From Sphingomonas sp. BGYR3 (lineage in GTDB: Bacteria; Pseudomonadota; Alphaproteobacteria; Sphingomonadales; Sphingomonadaceae), in NCBI RefSeq assembly GCF_025153455.1, contig NZ_JANZNT010000002.1, positions 372,001 through 436,000 on the forward strand: a DNA stretch of 64,000 nt. Direction: 5' to 3'. A program made the position numbers and the translations under genes. Shown here one piece after another: positions 48,203 through 57,175 of the stretch. The stretch's first letter is position 1, and every line of letters starts with the position of its first letter. Below the pieces are notes generated by a model. That model ran no database searches, was not told the origin of the DNA, and worked only from the letters and a program-made list of their open reading frames with translations.

Positions 48203-48982
48203 ATGTTCCAACTGTCCGATTACGAAACCGGGGCCGAATTCGACGGGGAATATGCGGATGCGCTAAAGGCGCTGCAGGACCGGCTCGAACGGATTCAGGT
48301 CGCGCACATCCTGCACAAGCGAAAGGCGATCGTCGCGATCGAGGGGTGGGACGCCGCCGGCAAGGGCGGGATCATTAAGGCGCTGACCGCCAACCTCGAC
48401 CCGCGCTGGTTCGAAGTGCACCCCATTGCCGCCCCCACGCCGTTGGAACAGGGCCGGCATTTCCTCTATCGCTTCTGGACGCGGGTGCCGGGGCCGGGCC
48501 ACATCCATGTCTTCGACCGCACCTGGTATGGCCGCGTGCTGGTGGAGCGCGTCGAACGTTATGCGACCGAGGCCGAATGGCAGCGCGGCTATGACGAAAT
48601 CAACGAGTTCGAGGCGCAACAGACCGATTGCGGCACCACGCTGGTCAAGCTGTTCGTCCACATCACCCAGGCGAAACAGGACAAGGAATTTGCCGAGCGG
48701 CTGGACGATCCGTGGAAACGCTGGAAAACCGGTCCCGATGACTATCGCAACCGCGCCCGCCGCCCCGAATATATCGAGGCGATCCACGACATGTTCGCCC
48801 GCACGCACAGCCGCTGGGCACCCTGGACGGTGATCGACGGCAACAACCGCAAGGCAGGCCGCATCGCCGCGCTGACCGCGATCGCGGACCGGCTGGAGGC
48901 GAATGTGCCGATGGACCCGCCGCCCGTCGATCCGGGGTTCGAGGCGATGGCCCGTGCAGCGCTGACCGGAAAGGGCGCATGA
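48203..48982 (+). CDS. ppk2: polyphosphate kinase 2 family protein
   Basis: A 259-residue single-domain PPK2 protein with Walker A EGWDAAGKGG, Walker B FDRTWYGRVLVERVE with its lid residues, and FVHITQAKQ. PPK2 proteins move phosphate between polyphosphate and nucleotides. ATG 48203 has GGGAGG seven bases upstream, better than ATG 48185. The stop overlaps the PhzF-like gene (ATGA). The preferred nucleotide cannot be read from the sequence. Confidence 0.9.
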   Translation: MFQLSDYETGAEFDGEYADALKALQDRLERIQVAHILHKRKAIVAIEGWDAAGKGGIIKALTANLDPRWFEVHPIAAPTPLEQGRHFLYRFWTRVPGPGHIHVFDRTWYGRVLVERVERYATEAEWQRGYDEINEFEAQQTDCGTTLVKLFVHITQAKQDKEFAERLDDPWKRWKTGPDDYRNRARRPEYIEAIHDMFARTHSRWAPWTVIDGNNRKAGRIAALTAIADRLEANVPMDPPPVDPGFEAMARAALTGKGA

Positions 48983-49839
48983 CGATGCAGGATATCGTGC
49001 GCGATTTCGTGATGGTCGATGTGTTCGCCAACGGCCCGTTCACCGGCAACCCGCTGCCCGTCCTGCGGCTGGAACGAGATGCCGACACCGCGACGCTTCA
49101 GGCCATTACCCGCTGGTTCAACCTGTCCGAAACCGCGTTCCTGTTGCCGCCCGATGATCCGGCGGCGGATTACCGGGTGCGCATTTTCACGCTGGACCGC
49201 GAATTGCCCTTTGCCGGGCATCCGACGCTGGGCGCCTGTCACGCGTGGACCGCGATGGGCGGCACGCCAAAGTCGGCGGGGCGCATCGTTCAGCAGTGCG
49301 GCATCGGCCTGGTTGAGCTGGCGCAATTCGGCGACACCATCGGCTTTGCCGCGCCGCCGCTGATCCGGTCCGGCCCGGTCGATGGCGATGTGCTGGCCCG
49401 GGCGCTGGCGATCCTGCGCCTCGATGCGGAACAGGTGGAGGCGGCGGCATGGGCCGATAACGGCCCCGGCTGGCTGGGCTTGATCCTGCGCGATGCGGAT
49501 GCCGTGCTGGCGGTCGATCCGGTGCGGGCGCTGGGCATGCGGGCGGAATTCGGCCTGATCGGGCGGCACGCGCCCGGTGGCCCGGCGGACTGGGAAATCC
49601 GTACCCTGTTCACCGACGCGGCCGGTATGCTGATCGAGGATCCCGTCACGGGCAGCTTCAATGCCGCCGCCGCCTTGTGGCTGAAACAGGCAGGCCATGT
49701 ATCGGGGGATTATGTCGCGCGCCAAGGGACGGCCATTGGCCGCGATGGCCGGATCTTCGTCCGCTATGCCGGGGATGTCACCTGGATCTGCGGCCGGGCC
49801 GTGACCTGTTTCGACGGCCGGGTGGTCGCCGCGATCTGA
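48979..49839 (+). CDS. PhzF-family isomerase-like protein
   Basis: A 286-residue PhzF-family protein with a diaminopimelate-epimerase-like double barrel. Motifs are VFANGPFTGNPLPV, NLSETAFL (catalytic Glu), ELPFAGHPTLGACH and EDPVTGSFNAAAALWL. Real phenazine PhzF needs partner genes, which are absent, so this is one of the many family members with unknown metabolite substrates. Translationally coupled to the PPK2 gene, followed by a strong terminator. Confidence 0.85.
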   Translation: MTMQDIVRDFVMVDVFANGPFTGNPLPVLRLERDADTATLQAITRWFNLSETAFLLPPDDPAADYRVRIFTLDRELPFAGHPTLGACHAWTAMGGTPKSAGRIVQQCGIGLVELAQFGDTIGFAAPPLIRSGPVDGDVLARALAILRLDAEQVEAAAWADNGPGWLGLILRDADAVLAVDPVRALGMRAEFGLIGRHAPGGPADWEIRTLFTDAAGMLIEDPVTGSFNAAAALWLKQAGHVSGDYVARQGTAIGRDGRIFVRYAGDVTWICGRAVTCFDGRVVAAI

Positions 49840-49863
49840 ACTGAAGCGAGGGGGCAGGGGGCA

Positions 49864-49898
49864 GGGGCGGCCGGGCAACACCGGCCGCCCCCCCTTTT
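49864..49898 (+). terminator. strong rho-independent terminator
   Basis: 11-bp perfect GC stem GGGGCGGCCGG (49864-49874) / CCGGCCGCCCC (49881-49891), six-base loop, then CCCTTTT. It follows the PhzF-like gene by 24 bases and ends two bases before the carbonic anhydrase stop on the other strand. Confidence 0.85.
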
Positions 49899-49900
49899 CA

Positions 49901-50554
49901 TTACGCCAGCGCGGGCGCGGACTTCAGCTGGGATACGAACTCGCCATCCTCGCCCATCGTCCACAATTCGCCGTCGGTGATCGCGAAATAGGCGCCGTGC
50001 AGCTTCAGCGTGCCGGCCTCGACCCGCGACTTGACGAAGGGAAAGGTCATCAGGTTGGCCAGCGACGTGCGAACCGTCTCCAGCTCCATTTCGCGGCCCA
50101 GGTCCGGGCTGTCGCCGAACTTCGCCTTCACCTTTTCCCGTGCGCCGTCCAGCAGGCTGACCCAGTCATGGACGAACCCGCCATCGCCGCGTTCGGCATC
50201 ATGGAACATCTCGGTCAGCGCGGCGTGCGCACCGCCGCACTTGCCATGGCCGATCACGACGATTTCCTCGACGCCCAGTTTGGTGACAGCGAATTCCAGC
50301 GCGGCCGACACGCCGTGATGGCCCGGCGTCGTCTCGTACGGCGGGACCAGGTTGGCGACGTTGCGCACGACAAAGATTTCGCCGGGCAGGGTGTCGAAAA
50401 TCTGCGAAGGCTCCACGCGGCTGTCGGCGCAACCGATCACCATCACCTTCGGCGCCTGGCCGTCCTTCAGCTGCGCCCAGCGTTCATGCTGGCGGCGGTA
50501 ATCCGCCGTGCGAAACCGTTGATATCCGTCGAGCAGGTCGTTGAAATAGGTCAT
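49901..50554 (-). CDS. beta-carbonic anhydrase
   Basis: A 217-residue beta-class carbonic anhydrase interconverting CO2 and bicarbonate. The zinc ligands are the Cys in GCADSR, the His and Cys in GHGKCGG; the Asp-Arg pair of CADSR is intact. RNVANLVPPYE is also a family segment. ATG 50554 has AAGGGAG at good spacing; the in-frame ATG at 50569 is less likely. Stands alone, divergent from lipA. Confidence 0.93.
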   Translation of the reverse strand: MTYFNDLLDGYQRFRTADYRRQHERWAQLKDGQAPKVMVIGCADSRVEPSQIFDTLPGEIFVVRNVANLVPPYETTPGHHGVSAALEFAVTKLGVEEIVVIGHGKCGGAHAALTEMFHDAERGDGGFVHDWVSLLDGAREKVKAKFGDSPDLGREMELETVRTSLANLMTFPFVKSRVEAGTLKLHGAYFAITDGELWTMGEDGEFVSQLKSAPALA

Positions 50555-50711
50555 CCGGGCTCCCTTCATCGTTGCGATGTTTCAGCCCCCCACGTCGGAC
50601 TATAACTCATCGAATGAAAGGGCGGAATGTCATAGCGTGCATCTATGACTGCAATGGATGCAACCGATGCACCTGTTGTGCTGGCGGGCGGCCATCGCTA
50701 TTTCGCGCAGC

Positions 50712-51650
50712 ATGAACGATCCGACGCCCGTGGCCCGCCCGATTCCGCCTGCTGTCGAGCCGCGTCAGCGCAAACCCGACTGGATCCGGGTCAAGGCGCC
50801 AACCTCGCCCGGCTATGCCGAAACGCGCAAGCTGATGCGCGACCTCAACCTCGCCACGGTGTGCGAGGAGGCAGCGTGCCCGAACATCGGTGAATGTTGG
50901 ACCAAAAAGCACGCGACGGTGATGATCCTGGGCGATGTGTGCACCCGCGCCTGCGCGTTCTGCAACGTCAAGACCGGGATGCCGCGCAAGGTCGATCCGC
51001 TTGAGCCGGAACATGTCGCGGTTGCGGCGGCCAAGATGGGGCTTGAACATATCGTCATCACCTCGGTCGACCGCGACGACCTGCCCGATGGCGGCGCCAG
51101 CCAGTTCGTCAAGGTGATCGAGGCGCTGCGCCGGAACACGCCGAACACCACCATCGAAATCCTGACCCCCGATTTCCGGAACAAGGCAGAGGCCGCGATC
51201 GAGGCGATCGTCGCCGCGCGGCCGGACGTCTATAACCACAATCTGGAAACGGTCCCGCGGCTCTATCCGACGATCCGGCCGGGCGCGCGTTATTATGCCT
51301 CGCTGCGCCTCCTCGAAACAGTCAAGCGCCTCGATCCCTCGATCTTCACCAAATCGGGCGTCATGCTCGGCCTGGGAGAGGAACGGATGGAGGTGCATCA
51401 GGTGATGGACGACATGCGGTCCGCCGACATCGATTTCCTGACCATGGGCCAGTATCTTCAGCCGACGCCGCGCCATGCCAAGGTGATGGATTTCGTGACG
51501 CCGCAGGCGTTCGACGCCTATGCCTCCATCGCGCGGGCCAAGGGGTTCCTGCTCGTCGCTTCCTCGCCGCTCACCCGCTCCAGCTATCATGCCGGCGACG
51601 ATTTCGCCCGGCTGCGCGCCGCGCGGGAGGCTCGGCTGGCCCGCGGCTGA
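50712..51650 (+). CDS. lipA: lipoyl synthase
   Basis: A 312-residue radical SAM enzyme that inserts two sulfurs into octanoyl groups on lipoate-dependent enzymes. The SAM cluster is in [13 protein letters not shown]; the auxiliary cluster is in [12 protein letters not shown], plus the C-terminal RSSYHAG Ser ligand. ATG 50712 gives the normal length; an earlier frame opening at 50658 adds a non-conserved stretch. Followed by the COQ10-like gene after four bases. Confidence 0.96.
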   Translation: MNDPTPVARPIPPAVEPRQRKPDWIRVKAPTSPGYAETRKLMRDLNLATVCEEAACPNIGECWTKKHATVMILGDVCTRACAFCNVKTGMPRKVDPLEPEHVAVAAAKMGLEHIVITSVDRDDLPDGGASQFVKVIEALRRNTPNTTIEILTPDFRNKAEAAIEAIVAARPDVYNHNLETVPRLYPTIRPGARYYASLRLLETVKRLDPSIFTKSGVMLGLGEERMEVHQVMDDMRSADIDFLTMGQYLQPTPRHAKVMDFVTPQAFDAYASIARAKGFLLVASSPLTRSSYHAGDDFARLRAAREARLARG

Positions 51651-51654
51651 CCGG

Positions 51655-52137
51655 ATGCCAAAGCACACCGAAACCCGCGCCTTGCCCTATACCCCCGATC
51701 AGATGTTCACGCTGGTCGCGGATGTCGGCCGCTATGCGGAATTTCTGCCCTGGGTCAGCGCGATCCGCGTGCGATCAGACAGCGATACCGAAATGGTCGC
51801 TGACATGATCGTGGGGTTCAAGGGGCTGCGCGAAACCTTCACCTCGCGGGTGAAAAAGGTGCGGCCCGACAGCGTCCATGTCGATTATGTCGATGGGCCG
51901 CTGAAATATCTCCACAATGACTGGCGCTTCCGCCCCGATGGACAGGGCGGCTGCCTTGTCGATTTCACCGTGGATTTTCAGTTCAAGAACCGCGTATTCG
52001 AAATGCTGGCGGGCCAGGTGTTCGACCGGGCACTGCGCAAGATGATCGGCGCGTTCGAGGAACGGGCAGCCGCGCTTTACGGCGCAGGATCGACGCCCGG
52101 CGGCATCAACAGCTCCAGCGCGCACAACGCCGCCTGA
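51655..52137 (+). CDS. COQ10/RatA-like START-domain protein, ubiquinone-binding type
   Basis: A 160-residue polyketide-cyclase/START-like protein. MFTLVADVGRYAEFLPWVSA and the C-terminal FENRVFEMLAGQVFDRAL-like part (here QFKNRVFEMLAGQVFDR) match the COQ10/RatA family that helps ubiquinone reach respiratory complexes. ATG 51655 lies four bases after the lipA stop. Its last 61 bases overlap the 3' end of the convergent cinA gene, so the tail after FEERAAAL is not conserved and may be an extension into cinA. Confidence 0.9.
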   Translation: MPKHTETRALPYTPDQMFTLVADVGRYAEFLPWVSAIRVRSDSDTEMVADMIVGFKGLRETFTSRVKKVRPDSVHVDYVDGPLKYLHNDWRFRPDGQGGCLVDFTVDFQFKNRVFEMLAGQVFDRALRKMIGAFEERAAALYGAGSTPGGINSSSAHNAA

Positions 52138-52598
52138 AGGCGGATGGCACCGCGCCCCTCGCCGTCGAACAGGCGCGAATCGGCCACCACCTGATTGGGA
52201 TCGGCGCTGCGGTCGGCGCGGGCGAACACGACCGTGCCGACGGGCTTCTTCGCCGTCCCGCCGCCCGGCCCGGCAATGCCGGTAATCGCCACTGCCACCG
52301 ATGCGCCGGTTTTCTTCAGCGCGCCCTGCGCCATGCTCCACGCCGTTGCCACCGACACCGCGCCGAATGTCTCCAGCACGTCCAGGCTGACGCCCAGCAA
52401 GTCCATCTTGGCATCGTTGGAATAGGTGACCAGGCTGCCCATCAGCACGTCCGACGACCCCGGTATCTCGGTCAGCGCCGCCGCCACCAGCCCGCCGGTG
52501 CAGCTTTCGGCCAGCGCGATGGTCCGCCCGGCGGTCCGGTTCGCCACGATCACCGCGCGCGCGCGCTCGACCAGTTCGGGGGGCAACAGGGTGTCCAT
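52077..52598 (-). CDS. cinA: CinA C-terminal domain protein, nicotinamide-nucleotide amidohydrolase-like
   Basis: A 173-residue stand-alone CinA_C domain, as in PncC. These enzymes deamidate nicotinamide mononucleotide in NAD salvage. Conserved parts are LAESCTGGLVAAALTEIPGS, VTYSNDAKMDLLGV and TGIAGPGGGTAKKPVG. ATG 52598 lies three bases after the ispDF stop on the same strand, so they form an operon. The 3' end overlaps the COQ10-like gene. Confidence 0.92.
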   Translation of the reverse strand: MDTLLPPELVERARAVIVANRTAGRTIALAESCTGGLVAAALTEIPGSSDVLMGSLVTYSNDAKMDLLGVSLDVLETFGAVSVATAWSMAQGALKKTGASVAVAITGIAGPGGGTAKKPVGTVVFARADRSADPNQVVADSRLFDGEGRGAIRLQAALCALELLMPPGVDPAP

Positions 52599-52601
52599 GC
52601 G

Positions 52602-53756
52602 TCAGCCTTGGGTCCGGGGCAGGGTAATGGTGGCACAGGCCATGGCGGCGATCCCCTCGCCGCGACCGGTAAAGCCCAGCCGCTCTGTCGTTGTTGCCTT
52701 CACGCTAACCGCGCCGGGGCCAAGCTGCAACAGCGCCGCGATCCGTTCGCGCATCCTTTCCCGATGCGGGCCGATCTTCGGCGCCTCGCAGATCAGGGTC
52801 AGGTCGACGAAATCGATGATCCCGCCCGCCGCACGGACCAGCGATGCGGCGTGCTCCAGGAACTGTGCAGAATTGGCCCCGCGCCATTGCGGGTCGCTGG
52901 GCGGGAAATGCATCCCGATATCGCCCGCGCCGATGGTGCCCAGCAGCGCATCGGTGATGGCGTGCAGTGCGACATCGGCATCGCTGTGCCCGGCCAGCCC
53001 CTTGTCATGCGGGATCAGCACGCCGCCCAGCCACAGTTCCTCGCCCGCGGCCAGCCGGTGGACGTCATATCCGGTGGCGCTGCGGCTGACCCAGGCGGGC
53101 AGGGCGGGGGTCTGGCTCATCGCAAAATCCTCGGCATGAGTGAACTTCTCCAGCGCGCGTTCGCCCGGCACGATCCGCACCGTGCCGCCGATCGCGCGAA
53201 CCATCTGGGCATCGTCGGTCGCCTCTGCCGCCGCCGGCCAGCGGCGATGCGCCTCGACCAGCGCGTCCAGCCGGAACGCCTGCGGCGTCTGCACCCGCAT
53301 CAATGCGTCGCGCGGCACCACATCGCCCAGCACCTCCGGCCCGCGCGCCAGCGTGTCCGCAACGGGCAGGGCGGGGATCGCACCCTCTGCCGCATCCAGC
53401 GCCGCCAGCAGCCGGTCGATCACCGCATCCGACAGGAACGGCCGCGCCGCATCATGCACCAGCACCCGCGCCGCCCCGCCATTGGCCGCGATCCAGTCCA
53501 GCCCCGCCGCAACCGATTCCCGCCGCGTCGCCCCGCCCGTCGTCCATGCGCCATCCGCCCCGACCGCCTCGGCCAGCAACCCGTCCTGACCCGCTCCGAT
53601 CACACAGACCACCCGGTCGATTCCCGGATGGCCGCTCAGTGCCGCATGACTGTGCGCAATCATCGCCCGCCCGGCCACCAGCGCGAACTGCTTGGGCAGG
53701 CTCAACCCGGACCGGCTCCCCGTCCCGGCGGCAACGATGATGGCGATGGTCGTCAT
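52602..53756 (-). CDS. ispDF: bifunctional IspD/IspF enzyme of isoprenoid synthesis
   Basis: A 384-residue fusion. Residues 1-225 are the MEP cytidylyltransferase IspD (IIVAAGTGSRSG, VHDAARPF, TPQAFRLDAL). Residues about 230-384 are the cyclodiphosphate synthase IspF (GYDVHRLA with metal Asp/His, HSDADVALHAITDALLG, FTGRGEGIAAMA). The fusion is usual in alphaproteobacteria. ATG 53756 is preferred over TTG 53762. Confidence 0.96.
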   Translation of the reverse strand: MTTIAIIVAAGTGSRSGLSLPKQFALVAGRAMIAHSHAALSGHPGIDRVVCVIGAGQDGLLAEAVGADGAWTTGGATRRESVAAGLDWIAANGGAARVLVHDAARPFLSDAVIDRLLAALDAAEGAIPALPVADTLARGPEVLGDVVPRDALMRVQTPQAFRLDALVEAHRRWPAAAEATDDAQMVRAIGGTVRIVPGERALEKFTHAEDFAMSQTPALPAWVSRSATGYDVHRLAAGEELWLGGVLIPHDKGLAGHSDADVALHAITDALLGTIGAGDIGMHFPPSDPQWRGANSAQFLEHAASLVRAAGGIIDFVDLTLICEAPKIGPHRERMRERIAALLQLGPGAVSVKATTTERLGFTGRGEGIAAMACATITLPRTQG

Positions 53757-53961
53757 CGACAAAGGGGTGGCAGAACGGAAAACATCGCCGCACCCCTAGC
53801 GGGCAGGATGGCCACAGGGAAGCCAGACCCCAGATAACGGACGATATTGCTAGTGCCCCCGGTGACGATCCGCCCGCCGCAACCGCATGAACGCGGACAG
53901 GCGGCTGGCGACCCCTCAGCGGAAATTGACGCCAGTCGCAGCACAGATACATTGTGGCATC

Positions 53962-54882
53962 ATGTTCGCTCGCCATCTTCTGCCGCTACTCCTTCTCCTT
54001 TCAGCTCCTTCGCATGCGGGTGACTGCGCGGGTCGTTGGTCGCTCGCGATGGAGACGGCTCCTCTCATGACGTTTGAAGTCAAACAGACGTCGGAAGGGT
54101 GGGCCGGCGTTTGGGAGCGACCAAAAACCTTCCAGAGCGATGGAGAGAAATTCTTCGATGTTTCGGGACCGGTCGTCAGCCACGAAACGCTTGAGGTAAA
54201 AATCGAAGGTGACACCTGTGAGCTGACCTTCAACGAAGGTGGGAGCCCATTTGTCTTGCACGTTCTCGATGCTGACCGCGCGGAACTTAGGCACCCGGCA
54301 TTTCAATCTGAACCTGCGATCCTGGAGCGCACGACAGGCCAGATTGCTCTCGGCCCCTGGGACCCGAATGCGACCTACAGGCGCATCTTTGCCCGGCCAA
54401 ACAACCCGGAAATGGCGGCAATATTCGAAGCCGACCAAGCTGCGCGAAGGTTCAAGGCCGGGCAAAATGTCGACTGGGCGGCATTGGCCATCGCTGATCG
54501 AGAACGCAGACACCGTGTTCAGCAGCTGCTCGATTCTGGCGAGCTTCGCAGCGGGCAGGACTTCCACTACGCGGCCTTTGTGTTCCAGCACGGCGATCAA
54601 GCTACCGATTATCTCAAAGCACATGCGCTCGCGGTAATCGCCGTTGCCCGAGGGGAGTCCCAAGCAGTCTGGATCGCGGCCGCCACGCTTGATCGTTACT
54701 TGCAAAATATCGGGCAGCCGCAAATTTACGGAACTCAGTTCAGCAAGCGGGGAGATAGTTGGACGCAAGAGCCATATCAGCGCGACGTGCTATCTGATGC
54801 GCTCCGCCGAGCCAGCAGGGTGCCAGACCTTGCTGGCCAACAAAAGCAACTCGAAAATTATGAGCAGCGAGGCATCAGGTGA
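53962..54882 (+). CDS. exported protein of unknown function, C-terminal DUF6624-like region
   Basis: A 306-residue protein starting at ATG 53962, which opens a signal peptide (MFARHLLPLLLLLSAPSHAG). Residues 25-140 look like a beta-rich domain with no match I know. Residues about 190-300 resemble DUF6624: DRERRHRVQQLL, HYAAFVFQHGD, then GQPQIYGTQF. Base composition and codon use are plainly less GC-rich than in the neighbouring genes, a sign of horizontal transfer. Intergenic spaces on both sides are long for this window (205 and 194 bases). Confidence 0.6.
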   Translation: MFARHLLPLLLLLSAPSHAGDCAGRWSLAMETAPLMTFEVKQTSEGWAGVWERPKTFQSDGEKFFDVSGPVVSHETLEVKIEGDTCELTFNEGGSPFVLHVLDADRAELRHPAFQSEPAILERTTGQIALGPWDPNATYRRIFARPNNPEMAAIFEADQAARRFKAGQNVDWAALAIADRERRHRVQQLLDSGELRSGQDFHYAAFVFQHGDQATDYLKAHALAVIAVARGESQAVWIAAATLDRYLQNIGQPQIYGTQFSKRGDSWTQEPYQRDVLSDALRRASRVPDLAGQQKQLENYEQRGIR

Positions 54883-55053
54883 GCCCGTCGGTGCCTACCT
54901 CAAGCAGTCTTGCGAACCGTCCGTTTTCCACACATCCTCTGACACTCGCGCTGTAATCCAATAGCGGCCGTTCCCTGCTTGTCAGCCTTTCGGACCGAAG
55001 CTGGCCGCCCGTTCCACCGCCCTTGCATCGCCCGGCGTCCCCCTGTATCGGAA

Positions 55054-55070
55054 TGCCTAAATTTCAGGCA
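55054..55070. promoter_or_regulatory. candidate NtrC-binding site upstream of dusB-ntrBC
   Basis: TGCCTAAATTTCAGGCA: TGC-N11-GCA with five-base perfect arms, the spacing of NtrC sites. It lies six bases upstream of the dusB start, so binding would repress the nifR3-ntrBC-type operon, as known in other alphaproteobacteria. Confidence 0.45.
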
Positions 55071-55076
55071 CATTTC

Positions 55077-56075
55077 ATGCAGAAACTCGCTCCCATCCAT
55101 GTCGGCCCGGTGCGGATCGACCAACCGGTGCTGCTGGCGCCGATGACCGGCGTGTCCGACCTGCCGTTCCGCACGCTTGTCCGCCGCTATGGCTCCGGCC
55201 TCAACGTGACCGAGATGATCGCCAGCCAGGCGGCGATCCGCGAAACGCGTCAATCGCTGCAAAAGGCCGCATGGGATCCGTCCGAGGAGCCGGTGTCGAT
55301 GCAGCTGGTCGGCTGCACCCCCTATGAAATGGGCGAGGCGGCAAAGCTCAGCGAGGATCGCGGCGCGGCGATCGTCGACATCAACATGGGCTGTCCGGTG
55401 CGAAAGGTGACGAACGGCGACGCCGGTTCCGCCCTGATGCGCGATCTGCCGCTCGCCGCCAGCCTGATCGAGGCGGTGGTCAAGGCGGTGAAGGTGCCCG
55501 TCACGGTCAAGATGCGGATGGGTTGGGATCATGGCAGCCTGAATGCGCCGGAACTGGCCCGCATCGCGCAGGATCTGGGCGCACAGATGATCACCGTCCA
55601 CGGCCGCACCCGGAATCAGATGTACAAGGGCCATGCCGACTGGGCCTTTGTCCGGCGGGTAAAGGATGCGATCGACCTGCCCGTCATCGTCAATGGCGAT
55701 ATCTGCACGATCGAGGATGCGGAAACCGCCCTGGAACAATCCGGCGCCGACGGGATCATGATCGGCCGGGGCAGCTATGGCAAACCCTGGCTGCTCAATC
55801 AGATGATGGCCTGGTTCGCCGATGGCCGCCGCCTGCCCGATCCCACGCTGGAGGAACAGCACGCGCTGATCGTCGAACATTACCACATGATGCTGGAGCA
55901 TTACGGGAACGTCACCGGCGTCAACCTGATGCGCAAGCATATCGGCTGGTACACCCGCGGGCTGCACGGCTCGGCGGAATTCCGCAACCGCGTCAATCAG
56001 GAAGCCGATGGCAAGGTCGTGCTGGGCATGATCGACGAATTCTACGCCCCATGGCGCTCCCGCGCAGCGGCCTGA
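55077..56075 (+). CDS. dusB: tRNA-dihydrouridine synthase B (NifR3)
   Basis: A 332-residue FMN enzyme reducing uridines in the tRNA D-loop. Segments are [13 protein letters not shown], the catalytic Cys in [27 protein letters not shown] and [17 protein letters not shown] 55077 begins the conserved part; ATG 55053 is possible but would include the NtrC-like palindrome. It overlaps ntrB by 25 bases. The nifR3-ntrB-ntrC order is common in alphaproteobacteria. Confidence 0.95.
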   Translation: MQKLAPIHVGPVRIDQPVLLAPMTGVSDLPFRTLVRRYGSGLNVTEMIASQAAIRETRQSLQKAAWDPSEEPVSMQLVGCTPYEMGEAAKLSEDRGAAIVDINMGCPVRKVTNGDAGSALMRDLPLAASLIEAVVKAVKVPVTVKMRMGWDHGSLNAPELARIAQDLGAQMITVHGRTRNQMYKGHADWAFVRRVKDAIDLPVIVNGDICTIEDAETALEQSGADGIMIGRGSYGKPWLLNQMMAWFADGRRLPDPTLEEQHALIVEHYHMMLEHYGNVTGVNLMRKHIGWYTRGLHGSAEFRNRVNQEADGKVVLGMIDEFYAPWRSRAAA

Positions 56076-57175
56076 AACGGCTGGTCCGGGCGGAGCCGGT
56101 GCCGACACCGGCCGGCCCGGGCTTTGCCGAACTGTTCGCGGCCAATCCGGTGGCGACGCTGGTGATCGGGCCGGGCGGCGATGTCGTCCATGCCAATGCG
56201 GCTGCCGAACATATGCTCAACCGGTCCGAACGGTCGATGCGCGGCCATGGCCTGGACGGGGTCGTCATCCTGCCGGACGGGTATCAGGAACGGGGCGAGG
56301 GGCGGGGCTTTGCCGCGTTCGACATCGATCTGACGCTGCGGCGCGGCGGCCGCATCCGCGCCGATTTTCAGGAAGTGATGATCGCCGATCATCCCGGATG
56401 GCGGATCGTCAGCATCACCCATGCCGCCGCCTCGCGCCGCCGCGGGCCGGCCGCGGATCGCAGCGCGGGCGCGCGCGCCGCTATCGGTGCCGCCGCGATG
56501 CTGGCGCACGAGATCAAGAACCCGCTGTCCGGCATCCGCGGCGCGGCACAGCTGCTGGGCAGCGCGGGCGGCGATGCGGAAAGCCAGGGCGAGCTTACCC
56601 GCCTGATCACGACAGAGGTTGACCGGATCGCCGCGCTGATCGACCGGATGCAGGATTTCACCGACACCCGCCCGCCGGTCCTGAAACCCACCAACATCTA
56701 TCCGCTGCTCGCCCATGCCCGCCATGTGGCCGAGGCCGGTTTCGCCCGGCATCTGGCGATCGAGGAACGCTTCGACCCCTCCCTGCCGCCCGTGCTGATC
56801 GATGGCGACGCCTTTGTTCAGGTGCTGATCAACCTGATGAAGAACGCGGCCGAAGCCCTTGAAACCACGGCCAATCCCCGCCTGATCCTGGCCACCGCCT
56901 ATCGCCATGGCATGTCGGTCAATCTGGGCGGCGGCCGTCCGCGTATGCCGCTGCCCATCGAATTGCTGGTGATGGACAACGGCCCCGGCGCGCCTGCCGA
57001 TATCGCCGAACATCTGTTCGAACCGTTCGTGTCCAGCAAGCGGGAGGGGAAGGGGCTGGGCCTGCCGCTCGTCGAAAAACTGATCGGCCAGATGGGCGGC
57101 TTCGTCCAGTATTCGCGTGAGGGAGAGCCAGAGATGACCGTATTCCGCCTGCTGCTGCCCAGGGCTTCGGCATGA
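56051..57175 (+). CDS. ntrB: nitrogen regulation sensor kinase NtrB
   Basis: A 374-residue soluble histidine kinase. A PAS domain (about 25-120) precedes the H-box [20 protein letters not shown], the N-box [12 protein letters not shown], and the G-boxes DNGPGAP and GKGLGLPL. It controls NtrC phosphorylation in response to PII and nitrogen status. ATG 56051 lies inside the 3' end of dusB. The stop overlaps ntrC by four bases (ATGA). Confidence 0.94.
   Translation: MALPRSGLKRLVRAEPVPTPAGPGFAELFAANPVATLVIGPGGDVVHANAAAEHMLNRSERSMRGHGLDGVVILPDGYQERGEGRGFAAFDIDLTLRRGGRIRADFQEVMIADHPGWRIVSITHAAASRRRGPAADRSAGARAAIGAAAMLAHEIKNPLSGIRGAAQLLGSAGGDAESQGELTRLITTEVDRIAALIDRMQDFTDTRPPVLKPTNIYPLLAHARHVAEAGFARHLAIEERFDPSLPPVLIDGDAFVQVLINLMKNAAEALETTANPRLILATAYRHGMSVNLGGGRPRMPLPIELLVMDNGPGAPADIAEHLFEPFVSSKREGKGLGLPLVEKLIGQMGGFVQYSREGEPEMTVFRLLLPRASA

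Noticed and set aside
48979..49839. Phenazine biosynthesis
   Set aside because: Only a PhzF-family protein is present. No phzA-E or phzG homologue is nearby, and most PhzF-like proteins have other roles.
49848..49872. Short GGGGGCA repeats before the PhzF terminator, considered as a repeat element
   Set aside because: Only about three units of a low-complexity G-rich run next to a terminator stem; no sign of a mobile or structured repeat.
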